Shown: piece by piece, positions 54,511 to 63,662 of the stretch
How positions within the stretch are numbered: the stretch's first letter is position 1
How the letters are laid out: every line of letters begins with the position of its first letter
Assembly: GCF_947500795.1 (NCBI RefSeq)
Contig: NZ_CANMTE010000002.1
Location: 1-64,000 of the forward strand
Direction of reading: 5' to 3'
Origin: an uncultured Gelidibacter sp.
GTDB lineage: Bacteria; Bacteroidota; Bacteroidia; Flavobacteriales; Flavobacteriaceae
Length of the DNA stretch: 64,000 nucleotides
Position numbers and translations under genes: made by a program
The notes under the pieces: generated by a model
Told to the model about the DNA's origin: nothing
Seen by the model: only the letters and a program-made list of their open reading frames with translations
Databases searched by the model: none

Positions 54511-55605
54511 ATGACCAACATAAGACATAACTGGACAAAAGAAGAAATTCTCAATATTTATAATAAACCTTTTATGGAGTTGCTTTATGAAGCAGCAACA
54601 ATACACAGGCAGCATCACGACCCGAACACGGTGCAGGTGTCTACCTTGCTTTCCATAAAAACGGGAGGTTGCCCTGAAGATTGCGGCTATTGTCCGCAAG
54701 CAGCGCGTTACCATACGAATGTTGAAGGCAATGATTTGATGAGCGTTCAGCAAGTAAAAGCGCAAGCCTTACGTGCAAAATCAACAGGAAGTTCTCGTGT
54801 ATGTATGGGAGCAGCTTGGCGTAATGTAAAGGACGGTGAGGAATTTGATCAAGTTTTGGAGATGGTACGTACCATCAACAAATTGGATATGGAAGTATGT
54901 TGTACCTTGGGAATGATTACTGAAAATCAGGCACAACGTTTAGCTGAAGCCGGATTGTATGCTTATAATCACAATTTAGATTCTTCAGAAGAATATTATA
55001 AAGAAGTCATTTCTACCAGAGGTTATGAAGACCGTTTACAAACGATAGACAACGTACGTAAAACCAATGTTACGGTATGTAGTGGCGGAATCATTGGAAT
55101 GGGAGAAAAAATTGAGGATCGCGCGGGCATGTTGGTGGCATTATCCACTTTAAATCCGCAACCAGAATCTGTACCGATCAATGCTTTGGTTGCCGTAGAA
55201 GGTACCCCGTTGGCAGATGAAAAACCTGTTGAGATTTGGGACATGATCCGTATGGTAGCTACTGCTAGAATCGTGATGCCAGAAACTCAAGTACGGTTAA
55301 GTGCAGGCCGTACCCAAATGAGTAGAGAAGGTCAAGCCATGTGTTTCTTCGCTGGTGCAAATTCTATTTTTGCCGGCGATAAATTATTGACGACTCCAAA
55401 CCCAGACGTCAATGAAGACATGAAAATGTTTGAAGCATTAGGCCTTAATCCGCAAAAGCCATTTACTAAAAAGGTGCAACCACAAACGGTTGAAGCAGCA
55501 GAATCTAAATTTCAAGCGTTAGGAGAAAAACCTAAATGGACACGCCCTGATCATAAAATTGAACGTAATGAGATTGCAAAACAACAATCGAAGGTTTTAA
55601 AATAG
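54511..55605 (+). CDS. bioB: Biotin synthase
   Basis: Radical SAM enzyme that inserts sulphur into dethiobiotin. The ATG at 54511 gives 364 residues; a TTG five codons earlier is possible. The iron-sulphur cluster cysteines are seen in GGCPEDCGYCPQAARY (Cys54, Cys58, Cys61), with the sulphur-donating cluster ligands in RVCMGAAWR, EVCCTLGM and the Arg in VRLSAGRTQMS. It finishes the pathway begun by bioF-D-A, though it may have its own promoter. Confidence 0.96.
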   Translation: MTNIRHNWTKEEILNIYNKPFMELLYEAATIHRQHHDPNTVQVSTLLSIKTGGCPEDCGYCPQAARYHTNVEGNDLMSVQQVKAQALRAKSTGSSRVCMGAAWRNVKDGEEFDQVLEMVRTINKLDMEVCCTLGMITENQAQRLAEAGLYAYNHNLDSSEEYYKEVISTRGYEDRLQTIDNVRKTNVTVCSGGIIGMGEKIEDRAGMLVALSTLNPQPESVPINALVAVEGTPLADEKPVEIWDMIRMVATARIVMPETQVRLSAGRTQMSREGQAMCFFAGANSIFAGDKLLTTPNPDVNEDMKMFEALGLNPQKPFTKKVQPQTVEAAESKFQALGEKPKWTRPDHKIERNEIAKQQSKVLK

Positions 55606-55620
55606 TCAAAACTTAGGTCG

Positions 55621-55634
55621 AAAATTGCAATTTT
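55621..55634. repeat. 14-bp perfect palindrome after bioB
   Basis: AAAATTGCAATTTT reads the same on both strands, 15 bases after the bioB stop. It may be a protein site for the cupin gene promoter or part of a weak terminator; an AT-rich palindrome could also be chance. Confidence 0.25.
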
Positions 55635-55704
55635 AAGAGTTCTCCAAAACGTGTTAACATGTTAATATTTAACATACATTTTAATACGTTTCGTAACCAT
55701 TTCT

Positions 55705-55712
55705 TAACTTTG
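55705..55712 (+). promoter_or_regulatory. -7 box for cupin gene
   Basis: TAACTTTG fits TAnnTTTG, about 20 bases before the TTG start of the JmjC-like gene. Confidence 0.5.
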
Positions 55713-55731
55713 CAGCCTAAATTTTTGAACT

Positions 55732-56601
55732 TTGGAATTAGACCTACAAGACATTCCTCGAGTAAAGACGATTACTAAGGAAGATTTCATTAAATTCTAT
55801 TTTAAGCCTCAAAAACCAGTTGTTATTGAGCGCTTTATCGAAGATTGGCCGGCATATGAGAAGTGGAATTTAGACTATATCAAGTCTGTTGCAGGAGACA
55901 AAGTTGTACCCTTGTATGATGACCGTCCGGTAAATCATGAAGATGGTTTCAATGAGCCTCACGCCAAAATGAAAATGGCAGATTATATAGATCTTCTAAA
56001 GCGGGAACCTACAAAATTTCGCATTTTCCTATGGAATATTCTTAAGGAAGTTCCACAATTACAAAAGGATTATTCGTACCCAGATTTTGGTCTAAAACTC
56101 ATGAAGGTTCTGCCGATGTTGTTTTTTGGCGGAGAGAACTCGCACACCTTTATGCATTATGATATTGATTTGGCCAATATCTTCCATTTTCATTTTAACG
56201 GCAAAAAGCTGTGTATTTTATATGATCAAAGACAAAATCCATTCCTTTATAAAATTCCGCATTCGTTAATTACGCGAGAGGATATCGATTTTTCCAATCC
56301 TGATTTCGAAAAATGGCCCGCACTAAAAAAAGCTAAAGGCTATAGAACGGAATTGAATCATGGTGAAGTGCTTTATATGCCTGAGGGTTATTGGCATTAT
56401 ATGAAATATATCACGCCAGGGTTTTCCATGAGCTTACGCGCTATTGCGAGAAATCCGAAAAATTTAGGAAAAGCCATCTATAATATAGTGGTCATGCGTC
56501 ATTTTGATACTGTCATGCGTAAATTAAAAGGTCAAAAATGGATCGATTGGAAGAACGACAAAGCCTTTAGCAATACTCAAAAGAGTTTAGAGCAGTACTA
56601 A
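55732..56601 (+). CDS. JmjC-like cupin (cupin_8) protein
   Basis: A 289-residue protein with a double-stranded beta-helix of the JmjC/FIH type. Iron-ligand residues are in place: His142-x-Asp144 (TFMHYDIDLAN) and His222 (GYWHYMKYI), plus the facial-triad context GEVLYMPEGYWH. Such enzymes are 2-oxoglutarate and Fe(II) oxygenases that hydroxylate proteins, including ribosomal proteins, or small molecules. Start is TTG at 55732, forced by an in-frame stop six bases upstream. It follows the biotin cluster but has its own promoter-like box. The substrate is unknown. Confidence 0.85.
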   Translation: MELDLQDIPRVKTITKEDFIKFYFKPQKPVVIERFIEDWPAYEKWNLDYIKSVAGDKVVPLYDDRPVNHEDGFNEPHAKMKMADYIDLLKREPTKFRIFLWNILKEVPQLQKDYSYPDFGLKLMKVLPMLFFGGENSHTFMHYDIDLANIFHFHFNGKKLCILYDQRQNPFLYKIPHSLITREDIDFSNPDFEKWPALKKAKGYRTELNHGEVLYMPEGYWHYMKYITPGFSMSLRAIARNPKNLGKAIYNIVVMRHFDTVMRKLKGQKWIDWKNDKAFSNTQKSLEQY

Positions 56602-56621
56602 CGTATTTTAAAAAACATAGC

Positions 56622-56629
56622 TATATTTG
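56622..56629 (+). promoter_or_regulatory. -7 box for small outer-membrane protein gene
   Basis: TATATTTG fits TAnnTTTG, 27 bases before the ATG at 56656. Confidence 0.5.
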
Positions 56630-56655
56630 CCCAAATTAAAAACAAAACTTATATC

Positions 56656-57147
56656 ATGAAAAAACTGATTGTAATCCTATGCATTTTAAACGTTTCTTTT
56701 GCTAATGCACAAGCTTTTAAAGGTAATGGCGATAATAAATTGCAGATTGGCGCAAATTTTCAAGACTATGCAACTGGAATCAATGTAGCTTTTGATTATG
56801 GTTTAGGCGAAAACATTTCCGTAGGTGTTTCCGGTGCATATGCCTTAGGCGTAAAGGAAGAATTAGATGCTAGTTTTGGTGATCGTTTTGACCTTAAAGG
56901 ACGTTTCAACGCACACTTAGGAAGTGTTTTGAACATTGATGAAAATTTTGATCTTTATCCAGGTTTAAACTTGAGTTTAAAGAATTTTGGTGGCCATGTA
57001 GGCGCACGCTATTTTTTCTCTGATGGTTTTGGAATTTATGCTGAAACGGTATTCCCATTAGCAAAATATGATACCACTATTACAAATCCAGCTGAAGAAA
57101 TCCATAACCAGTTCGTGGTAAATATTGGAGCGACATTTAGCTTATAA
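56656..57147 (+). CDS. Small outer-membrane beta-barrel protein (DUF6646-like)
   Basis: A 163-residue exported protein with signal peptide LIVILCILNVSFANAQ and a series of amphipathic strands (KLQIGANFQDYATGINVAFDYG, GENISVGVSGAYALGV, GGHVGARYFFSDGFGIYAET), ending VVNIGATFSL. The pattern is that of an eight-stranded outer-membrane barrel; I associate it with DUF6646, from memory. The role is unknown. It follows the cupin gene but has its own -7 box and a strong terminator. Confidence 0.75.
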   Translation: MKKLIVILCILNVSFANAQAFKGNGDNKLQIGANFQDYATGINVAFDYGLGENISVGVSGAYALGVKEELDASFGDRFDLKGRFNAHLGSVLNIDENFDLYPGLNLSLKNFGGHVGARYFFSDGFGIYAETVFPLAKYDTTITNPAEEIHNQFVVNIGATFSL

Positions 57148-57167
57148 TAAAAAACTAATTGCTATTT

Positions 57168-57206
57168 AAAACTGCGTTGTTCTTCGGAATGATGCGGTTT
57201 TTTTTT
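57168..57206 (+). terminator. Rho-independent terminator with UUCG loop
   Basis: A 14-pair stem including G-U pairs (57168-57181 with about 57186-57199) closes on a TTCG tetraloop and is followed by T residues. Confidence 0.85.
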
Positions 57207-57230
57207 GTGAATATTCTTAAAATGAATTGT

Positions 57231-57274
57231 CAAACCTCAAACCTCAAACCTCAGAACCTCAAACCTCACACCCT
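57231..57274. repeat. Tandem CAAACCT repeats
   Basis: Three perfect CAAACCT units (57231-57251) then CAGAACCT, CAAACCT and CACACCCT. It lies between the terminator and the end of recX and encodes nothing. Simple slippage repeats of this kind occur in flavobacterial intergenic regions. Confidence 0.7.
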
Positions 57275-57280
57275 ACATTC

Positions 57281-57751
57281 TCAAAACAACTCATTGACCT
57301 TGTCATACACCAAATGACTTTCCCAACCTCTATAAAAGAGGTAATCGGCTAGTTTTTTCTTTTTCTTCATTGGGTTTTTTTCTCGGATAGTTTCTGCCTT
57401 CTTTTCTGCAAGTGCATGAAACGTATTCAAGTAGTCCTGATCGCTAATAGTTTGAAGCGCCTCCGCAATCAGTGTTTTACCGATTTCCTTTTGTTTAAGT
57501 TCCCGCGTCAAACGTTGTTTGCCCCATTTTTTAATTCTGAATTTCCCGCTGACAAATGCCTTTGCATAGCGTTCTTCATTTAAAAAATTGTCCTGCATCA
57601 ATTTCACAACAATATGGTCAATTACCTCAGGAATCATTCGCATGGTATATAGTTTTTGGGTGACTTCCTTATGACAGCGTTCTTGATAACTGCAATAGCG
57701 CTCCATTTTTTTTAAAGCCTCCTCAACCGTATACGTTTTATGTGTTTCCAT
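57281..57751 (-). CDS. recX: Regulatory protein RecX
   Basis: RecX binds RecA filaments and limits RecA activity. The start is the ATG at 57751 (METHKTYTVEEALKKMERYC), giving 156 residues; a six-codon longer frame is less likely. Helical repeats typical of the family are seen: SYQERCHKEVTQKLYTM, FLNEERYAKAFVSGKFRIKKWGKQRLTRELKQK and KLADYLFYRGWESHLVYDKV. recA is not in the window. A TATTTTTG box lies four bases before the ATG. Confidence 0.9.
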   Translation of the reverse strand: METHKTYTVEEALKKMERYCSYQERCHKEVTQKLYTMRMIPEVIDHIVVKLMQDNFLNEERYAKAFVSGKFRIKKWGKQRLTRELKQKEIGKTLIAEALQTISDQDYLNTFHALAEKKAETIREKNPMKKKKKLADYLFYRGWESHLVYDKVNELF

Positions 57752-57754
57752 ATG

Positions 57755-57762
57755 CAAAAATA
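57755..57762 (-). promoter_or_regulatory. -7-like box for recX
   Basis: TATTTTTG on the minus strand fits TAnnTTTG, four bases before the chosen recX ATG, so the transcript would be almost leaderless. Confidence 0.35.
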
Positions 57763-57830
57763 GCAACATTTTGTTAATAAGTTAAAAATTATAACACGCT
57801 GTTTATGAGCTATTTTAGTCTACCTTTAAT

Positions 57831-57851
57831 TCCTTGTGTTAGTAACAAGGA
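57831..57851 (+). promoter_or_regulatory. Stem-loop before type IX secreted protein gene
   Basis: TCCTTGT (57831-57837) pairs with ACAAGGA (57845-57851) around GTTAGTA, 15 bases before the ATG at 57867. A TACCTTTA box at 57821-57828 (seven of eight) just precedes it, so the stem would be at the 5' end of the message. Confidence 0.35.
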
Positions 57852-57866
57852 TTTATTTATGCAATT

Positions 57867-60800
57867 ATGGATAAAACACTAAATCTCGTAGTATTAGCAT
57901 CACTGAGTTTTGTGTTTTCCACGGTTGGCCAAGCTCCCGAAATCAAAGTCGAGGGCAATGTAGGCACCTATCCAGAAATTGTAAGTGGCGACACCAATCC
58001 ACAAGGCACCGATAATACCCTGTTTGCTGCACAATTTATCGGGTCTTCACAATCTAAATCGTACCGCATTCGCAATCTAGGGAATCTCAACTTAACGGTT
58101 TCTAGTGTGAGCATCTTGGGTGCAAATCCGGGTGATTTCACTATCACAACAACACCTAGCGCCACTATTTCACCTGATAGTTTTTCGCTTCTAGAAATAC
58201 AATTCGCACCCTTAGTTTCGGATGTAAGAAACGCCATTGTTTCAATCATAAATAATGACAGTGACGAAAACCCTTACACATTCGCCGTACGTGGCACCGG
58301 ACGATGCGTAACTGCGAGCAACACCATATACCCAACGAGTGGTCCCGTAGGCACAATTGCCACAATTATAGGCGCTAATTTTGGGCCAACAACCGCTGCA
58401 ATCATCAATGGCATACACATGCCGTTAACGCTAATAAATTCCACTACTATTGAAGTCAAAATTCCCAATGGCGCATCAACAGGGAATATCAAAATTGTGA
58501 ACACTCTTGGCTGTATAAGCATAACGCCCTTTACGGTTATAGATAGCGCCATTGGCGGCTGTGAAGGAAGCATGTTTCTATCCGACTTATTTATTAGTGA
58601 AGTGACGGATGCTACCGCTGGCGGATTAAGTTATGTTGAAATTTATAATGGGACAGGTGCCACAATTGCGCTTGAAAACTATGCATTAGCGATTTATAAT
58701 AATGGTGTCTCAAGTCCAACGAACACATTAAAACTAAGTGCTGTAAGCCTAGCTCATAATTCAATTTACACTGTTGCCATGGGCATTTCCAATAATCCAA
58801 CTACAGGGAACACTTGTCCTCAGATTGGGGGAAATGGGCAATTGGCAAATCAAACGAGTACGGTGGTAGGCATCAATAAAAAGGACAATGAACATGATCT
58901 TATCCGTTTGATGAAAAATAACAACACAGTGGTTGTTGATGAATTCGGTACATATCTGGATAAAGATTGGATGGACACTACAATCATAACAGGCGATCGT
59001 GGCTTTAACTTTAGACGGTTAAATTCTGCGTCGATTCTTCCCAATCCTACTTTTAATCTGGCCGATTGGAATGCTATTGATTGGGTAGGTTCGGGTGCAA
59101 CGTCTTGTGGCACGAATGATTATTCGAACATTGGAATCTATGATTTCTCCGGTGGTGCTCCTCCCACAATTACGATTCACCCAATTTCACCATCTTCCGC
59201 TTGTAGTTTATCAGCATCATTATCGGTGCAAGCATCTGAAGGCGTGTCAGGCGGCCTGCCTTTAGCCTACCAATGGTATTACAATGCACCCAATACTTCA
59301 AATTGGATCGAAATTTTACCAATGGACACAACATATTCCGGTCAGCAAAGTTCAAACCTCAGCATTTTAAATTTGGAAAATTTTGATGGGTATCAGTTTT
59401 ACGTACAGGTTCGCGAAAACGGAATCACATGCTATAAAGCCAGCCATGTAGTACCCATAAAAATTAAAAAAACCAGTTGGACTGGTACGCATTGGAGCCC
59501 AATCTTACCAAACAGCAGTACAGTCACCGTTTTAAATGCAAATTACACTACTAATGCTACCAACGGCAGTTTTTCAACGTGCAGCCTCGTTGTGAATTCC
59601 GGATACAGCTTACATATTACGGACGATCATTATATAGAAATACTAAACGATGTGATTGTTAAAGGAAACTCACCTTCGGATTTTGGAGAAATCGTAGTAG
59701 AAACTAAAGGAGCTTTTGTACAAAGAGGCGATGATTCTTCAGCTGGAAATTTCACGATCGTTAACTCTGGCACCTCACGTGTTAAAAAGTCGACTCCCAT
59801 TAAACAGAAATGGTATGCTTATACCTATTGGAGTTCTCCGGTTGGCACGGAAACCGTGGAAAGGGCATTGAGTATGGCCTTGCCTAATCGTCGGTTTTAT
59901 TTTGATGCTTCCAGTTATTTAGATGCTGATGGAAATGATATTGATGATAATGGAGACGATTGGAAACTGGCGACCGGCCGTATGATACCAGGCGTCGGCT
60001 ATGCAGCAACTTCCAAAACGACAAGTATCCCATTTCCTAGAATTGATGAAACCGAATTTAGTGGCGCTTTTAACACAGGAAATATTTCCGTGAATATTAT
60101 AACCAATAACCTCCCCACAGACAATGATTGGAATTTAATTGGCAATCCCTATGCATCTGCCATAGCTTTTAAATTGGTCCACAGCGCAAATCCTGATGTT
60201 ATTGATGGCGCTGCCTATTTATGGTCTCACTTTTCTCCTCCCTTGGCTAGCAATCCTGGGAACCAAGTTTTGAATTTTAATAGTGCAGACTATGCCGTAA
60301 TTACAACAGGAAGTGGAAATGCAGCAGGCGCAAGTAAAATCATTCCATCGGATTATATTCCGTCAGGTCAAGGCTTTTTCGTGAAAGGCATTCATAGCGG
60401 TGGCACATTGACTTTTAAAAACGCTATGAGAATGGCCGATGTCTCAAGCAATGCACAATTTTTTAAATCTGCTCCCACGGATATAGCTAACAAATACTGG
60501 ATTAATCTTACTTCGGATAGTGGAATATTTAGTCAAATTCTCGTCGCTTATGTAGATGATGCCACTGACGGTTTTGATGGATTCACCTATGATGCCGAAC
60601 GAAATTTAGCGTCTGGTATTGGTGCAAATATTTATACTGAAATCCCAACACGCAATAAAACATATGTTATTCAAGGGAAATCTCCCGCTAGTTTAACATT
60701 GGAAGAAGAATTACCAATAGCATTTTACACTACCATTACCCAGCCCACCAACTATAAACTATCACTCGCCCAATCACAAGGAGCGTTCTTTGAAGAGAAC

Positions 60801-61190
60801 AAAATTCATATTAAGGATAATTTACTGGACATTTCCCATAATTTATCTCAAAGCGACTATAGTTTCACGTCTGTCATCGGCGACTTTAAAGATCGATTTG
60901 TAGTTCATTTTAAAACCCAGACGTTGTTACTTGAAGATGCAGTTGTGGAGTCGGATATGCTATCGATAATCGAACTTAAAAATGGAAGTGTTCAATTTTC
61001 TATCGGGCAACATCTCTCTATAAAATCAGTGGAAATTATTGATGTTTTAGGCAGAACCTTATATCATTTCAAAGGTAGTTCTAACAAAGAAATTTATGAA
61101 TTAGGCGACACAAGTCAAGCTGTTTACATTGCCCGAGTGAGGCTTTCCAACGACCGAATCATTACAAAACGCATACTAAAGCGCCATTAG
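57867..61190 (+). CDS. Large multidomain secreted protein, type IX sorting tail
   Basis: A 1107-residue exported protein. After the signal peptide (VVLASLSFVFSTVGQ) come a choice-of-anchor D / ASPM-SPD-2-Hydin-like Ig domain (about 25-143, SYRIRNLGNLNLTVSSVSI, LEIQFAPL), an IPT/TIG domain (about 145-222, IYPTSGPVGTIATIIGANFG), a lamin-tail-like domain (about 230-375, DLFISEVTDATAGGLSYVEI) and long beta regions. The C-terminus (IKSVEIIDVLGRTLYHF to ARVRLSNDRIITKRILKR) is a type A sorting domain for type IX secretion, so it is expected at the cell surface or outside. No enzyme motif is seen; adhesion or matrix function is inferred. Confidence 0.88.
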   Translation: MDKTLNLVVLASLSFVFSTVGQAPEIKVEGNVGTYPEIVSGDTNPQGTDNTLFAAQFIGSSQSKSYRIRNLGNLNLTVSSVSILGANPGDFTITTTPSATISPDSFSLLEIQFAPLVSDVRNAIVSIINNDSDENPYTFAVRGTGRCVTASNTIYPTSGPVGTIATIIGANFGPTTAAIINGIHMPLTLINSTTIEVKIPNGASTGNIKIVNTLGCISITPFTVIDSAIGGCEGSMFLSDLFISEVTDATAGGLSYVEIYNGTGATIALENYALAIYNNGVSSPTNTLKLSAVSLAHNSIYTVAMGISNNPTTGNTCPQIGGNGQLANQTSTVVGINKKDNEHDLIRLMKNNNTVVVDEFGTYLDKDWMDTTIITGDRGFNFRRLNSASILPNPTFNLADWNAIDWVGSGATSCGTNDYSNIGIYDFSGGAPPTITIHPISPSSACSLSASLSVQASEGVSGGLPLAYQWYYNAPNTSNWIEILPMDTTYSGQQSSNLSILNLENFDGYQFYVQVRENGITCYKASHVVPIKIKKTSWTGTHWSPILPNSSTVTVLNANYTTNATNGSFSTCSLVVNSGYSLHITDDHYIEILNDVIVKGNSPSDFGEIVVETKGAFVQRGDDSSAGNFTIVNSGTSRVKKSTPIKQKWYAYTYWSSPVGTETVERALSMALPNRRFYFDASSYLDADGNDIDDNGDDWKLATGRMIPGVGYAATSKTTSIPFPRIDETEFSGAFNTGNISVNIITNNLPTDNDWNLIGNPYASAIAFKLVHSANPDVIDGAAYLWSHFSPPLASNPGNQVLNFNSADYAVITTGSGNAAGASKIIPSDYIPSGQGFFVKGIHSGGTLTFKNAMRMADVSSNAQFFKSAPTDIANKYWINLTSDSGIFSQILVAYVDDATDGFDGFTYDAERNLASGIGANIYTEIPTRNKTYVIQGKSPASLTLEEELPIAFYTTITQPTNYKLSLAQSQGAFFEENKIHIKDNLLDISHNLSQSDYSFTSVIGDFKDRFVVHFKTQTLLLEDAVVESDMLSIIELKNGSVQFSIGQHLSIKSVEIIDVLGRTLYHFKGSSNKEIYELGDTSQAVYIARVRLSNDRIITKRILKRH

Positions 61191-61230
61191 TCTAGACATT
61201 GAGAGTCAAACCCGAAAGATAATAGATGCC

Positions 61231-63642
61231 TTAGAGCGCATACTTTAACGACAGTATTAAGTTACGTCCTGGCGCTGCGATACCTGAAGAATAGGTCTTG
61301 TAGCGTTGATCGGTGATATTCTCCAATCCAGCTGTTAATGATACAGCATCATTCAATTGATATTGCGTTCTAAAATTAAGCGTGTACCAAGATGGCGCAT
61401 AAGGATTTCCATTACCATCTTTAGCGTACATATATCCTTTGTCCTGTTCTGAAGGTGCCAGTTGGTTGTTTGACAATTCACTGTTGTATGCTGCAAAAGC
61501 ATCAAACTGTAGCTTGTCCTTTTGCCATATCAAATGTGTCGTACCAAACTGCGGTGCGGCATGACGTAGCGATGTGCTTTCACCATAATCATCTTCTTCC
61601 CTACCTCCAATAATGTTATAATTGGAAGTTAATTTAAAATCATCAGTCATATTCACCAGCAAGCCCACTTCAAAACCATAAATTCTCGATTCTGCCGCAT
61701 TCTGAATGGCCTGTACAGTACTCATCTCACCATCATACATCACTTCAGACTTCCCATTCAGATTAAAATCGCGACGGACCAAAGTATTATCCAAATAGGT
61801 ATAATACGTAGCCATATCAAGAATTACTTTGTTTTCGAAGTTGAATTTCACACCTAATTCGAGTCCGTAGGCATATTCCGGTTTTAAGTCGTGATTAGGT
61901 ACTACCACCGCACCAGGCTCTGAGTCGAAAACTTTGCCTATATCATCAATATTTGGCGCTCTGAATGCAGAAGACGCATTAAATTTTAATGCAATAGTTT
62001 GGTTGGGATTCCAATTGACTCCCGCCGTCCCTGTAAAAGCTCCCGTATTGATTTTAGTAGTGCTATACGGTAAATTTAAATAGGTGTTATTCTCAGTAAA
62101 GTCGGCATTTAGGACCACATGGTTGTAGCGTACGCCAGTTTGGAATACAAACTTCGGATTAGGTTTGTATTTTAAACTGGTATAGGCGGCTACAGATTGC
62201 CAATCGGAGCCTGTTGGATAGCGTGATACCGTAGGCAGGCTCGTGCCTGTTTTAATGTATTCTTCACTTCCTGAAGACGTCACAAGATTGTAAATATATT
62301 CCAATCCGTAGAACAATTCGGTTCTTGCACCGAGCTGTTTTTCTAGATCTAAATTAGCAGAAACAGCGTCTACAGCTTCTTCCCTCACATTTCTAATTGG
62401 CTTATTAAAATCTCTATCCATACGACTTTCCTGAAAATTCTGATAGGCAACTGTCGCCTGAATTTTATCGTATAAATTAGAATTACTGCTCAATTTGGTC
62501 ACCTGTATGTTTCCCATAAACCAACGTTGCGGACCATAATTCCACTCCGCAGAGCGCAAATTATCACCTTTATAGCGAATCAATCGGTCGTATCTGGAAT
62601 AGTCTGAGGTTGTGGAATAGTGCAGTCCTAAATCAAACGTCCAATCTTCCATTGGTTCATATCTGACTTTCTGTAAAAAGTTAATTTGATCATAACCCGT
62701 AGGCTTTTGAACTAACGGATAGGCATTCGGAACCATTTGGTCAACGCCATCTATAGTGCGAACATACTCATATCTTATATAATCCGAAGGTCCGTGACTT
62801 CCCATGCGCAAATCGTCAAAATCAGTGTAACTAACACTACTGAAAAACGCCCATTTCTTAAGTCCGAAATTTAAATCGATATGACCCGTTTTTTCGTTAT
62901 TGGCTGTCGCATATCTTGCTACCGTATTTCCTCTAAAATATAATGAATCAGAATATGACAAATGCGGTTTACGGGTGTAAAAACTCATAACACCACCAAG
63001 CGCATCACTTCCATAAACTACCGAACCTGCGCCAAGGGTGACTTCCGTATTGTGAATTGCAAAAGGATCTATAGAGAGTACATTTTGCAAATTCCCGCCT
63101 CTAAAAATGGCGTTGTTCATTCTTACGCCATCTACGGTTATTAAAAGCCGATTGGTAGACAACCCTCTAATCATCGGACTCCCACCTCCCATTTGACTTT
63201 TTTGAATAAAGACATTTCCTGTACTTTCCAATAAATCGGCGCTGGTTTGTGGATTTGAAAAAGCAATAGATTTTGCGGTGATATTCATAATTTTCTGAGG
63301 AATATCACGCTTACTCTGTTGAAACTTTGATGCCGAAAGTACAACTTCATCCAAACCTTCAATTTTAGGTTTTAAAAAGATCGTTTTATTGTTAATCTCA
63401 GAGACCTTGAAGTTTTTTGTTTTATATAACAAATGCTCTACAAATATCAGCTCATCAATTGAAAACTGACCCAAGTTGACAACGCCATCAATATCAGACA
63501 TTGTAGATTTTGATTTTGAAGCATTATATACTAATGCACCTGCAACGGGAAGGTTCGTTTTTTCTTCTAAAATTTTAATGTGTTGTGATTGGGCAGAAAC
63601 ACTTAACAGCAGAAACATACAGCATGACAACAAAAATTTCAT
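61231..63642 (-). CDS. TonB-dependent receptor, haem/haemoglobin-type
   Basis: An outer-membrane receptor of 803 residues. The start at 63642 (MKFLLSCCMFLLLSVSAQS) gives a clean signal peptide; an upstream ATG would add five residues. After a short carboxypeptidase-like region comes LDEVVLSASKFQQSKRD, then the plug with GGGSPMIRGLSTNRLLITVDG and VRMNNAIFRGGNLQNV, the pattern of haemoglobin/haem receptors (HmuR-like), and the barrel ending LILSLKYAL. Substrate is inferred from the plug pattern only. No haem-binding neighbours are present. It lies 20 bases after recO on the same strand. Confidence 0.88.
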   Translation of the reverse strand: MKFLLSCCMFLLLSVSAQSQHIKILEEKTNLPVAGALVYNASKSKSTMSDIDGVVNLGQFSIDELIFVEHLLYKTKNFKVSEINNKTIFLKPKIEGLDEVVLSASKFQQSKRDIPQKIMNITAKSIAFSNPQTSADLLESTGNVFIQKSQMGGGSPMIRGLSTNRLLITVDGVRMNNAIFRGGNLQNVLSIDPFAIHNTEVTLGAGSVVYGSDALGGVMSFYTRKPHLSYSDSLYFRGNTVARYATANNEKTGHIDLNFGLKKWAFFSSVSYTDFDDLRMGSHGPSDYIRYEYVRTIDGVDQMVPNAYPLVQKPTGYDQINFLQKVRYEPMEDWTFDLGLHYSTTSDYSRYDRLIRYKGDNLRSAEWNYGPQRWFMGNIQVTKLSSNSNLYDKIQATVAYQNFQESRMDRDFNKPIRNVREEAVDAVSANLDLEKQLGARTELFYGLEYIYNLVTSSGSEEYIKTGTSLPTVSRYPTGSDWQSVAAYTSLKYKPNPKFVFQTGVRYNHVVLNADFTENNTYLNLPYSTTKINTGAFTGTAGVNWNPNQTIALKFNASSAFRAPNIDDIGKVFDSEPGAVVVPNHDLKPEYAYGLELGVKFNFENKVILDMATYYTYLDNTLVRRDFNLNGKSEVMYDGEMSTVQAIQNAAESRIYGFEVGLLVNMTDDFKLTSNYNIIGGREEDDYGESTSLRHAAPQFGTTHLIWQKDKLQFDAFAAYNSELSNNQLAPSEQDKGYMYAKDGNGNPYAPSWYTLNFRTQYQLNDAVSLTAGLENITDQRYKTYSSGIAAPGRNLILSLKYAL

Positions 63643-63662
63643 ATAAGGGAGAGTCAATTTTT

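Noticed and set aside
57231-57274. Iteron-like replication repeats
   Set aside because: Short CAAACCT slippage units without DnaA boxes or a replication gene nearby.
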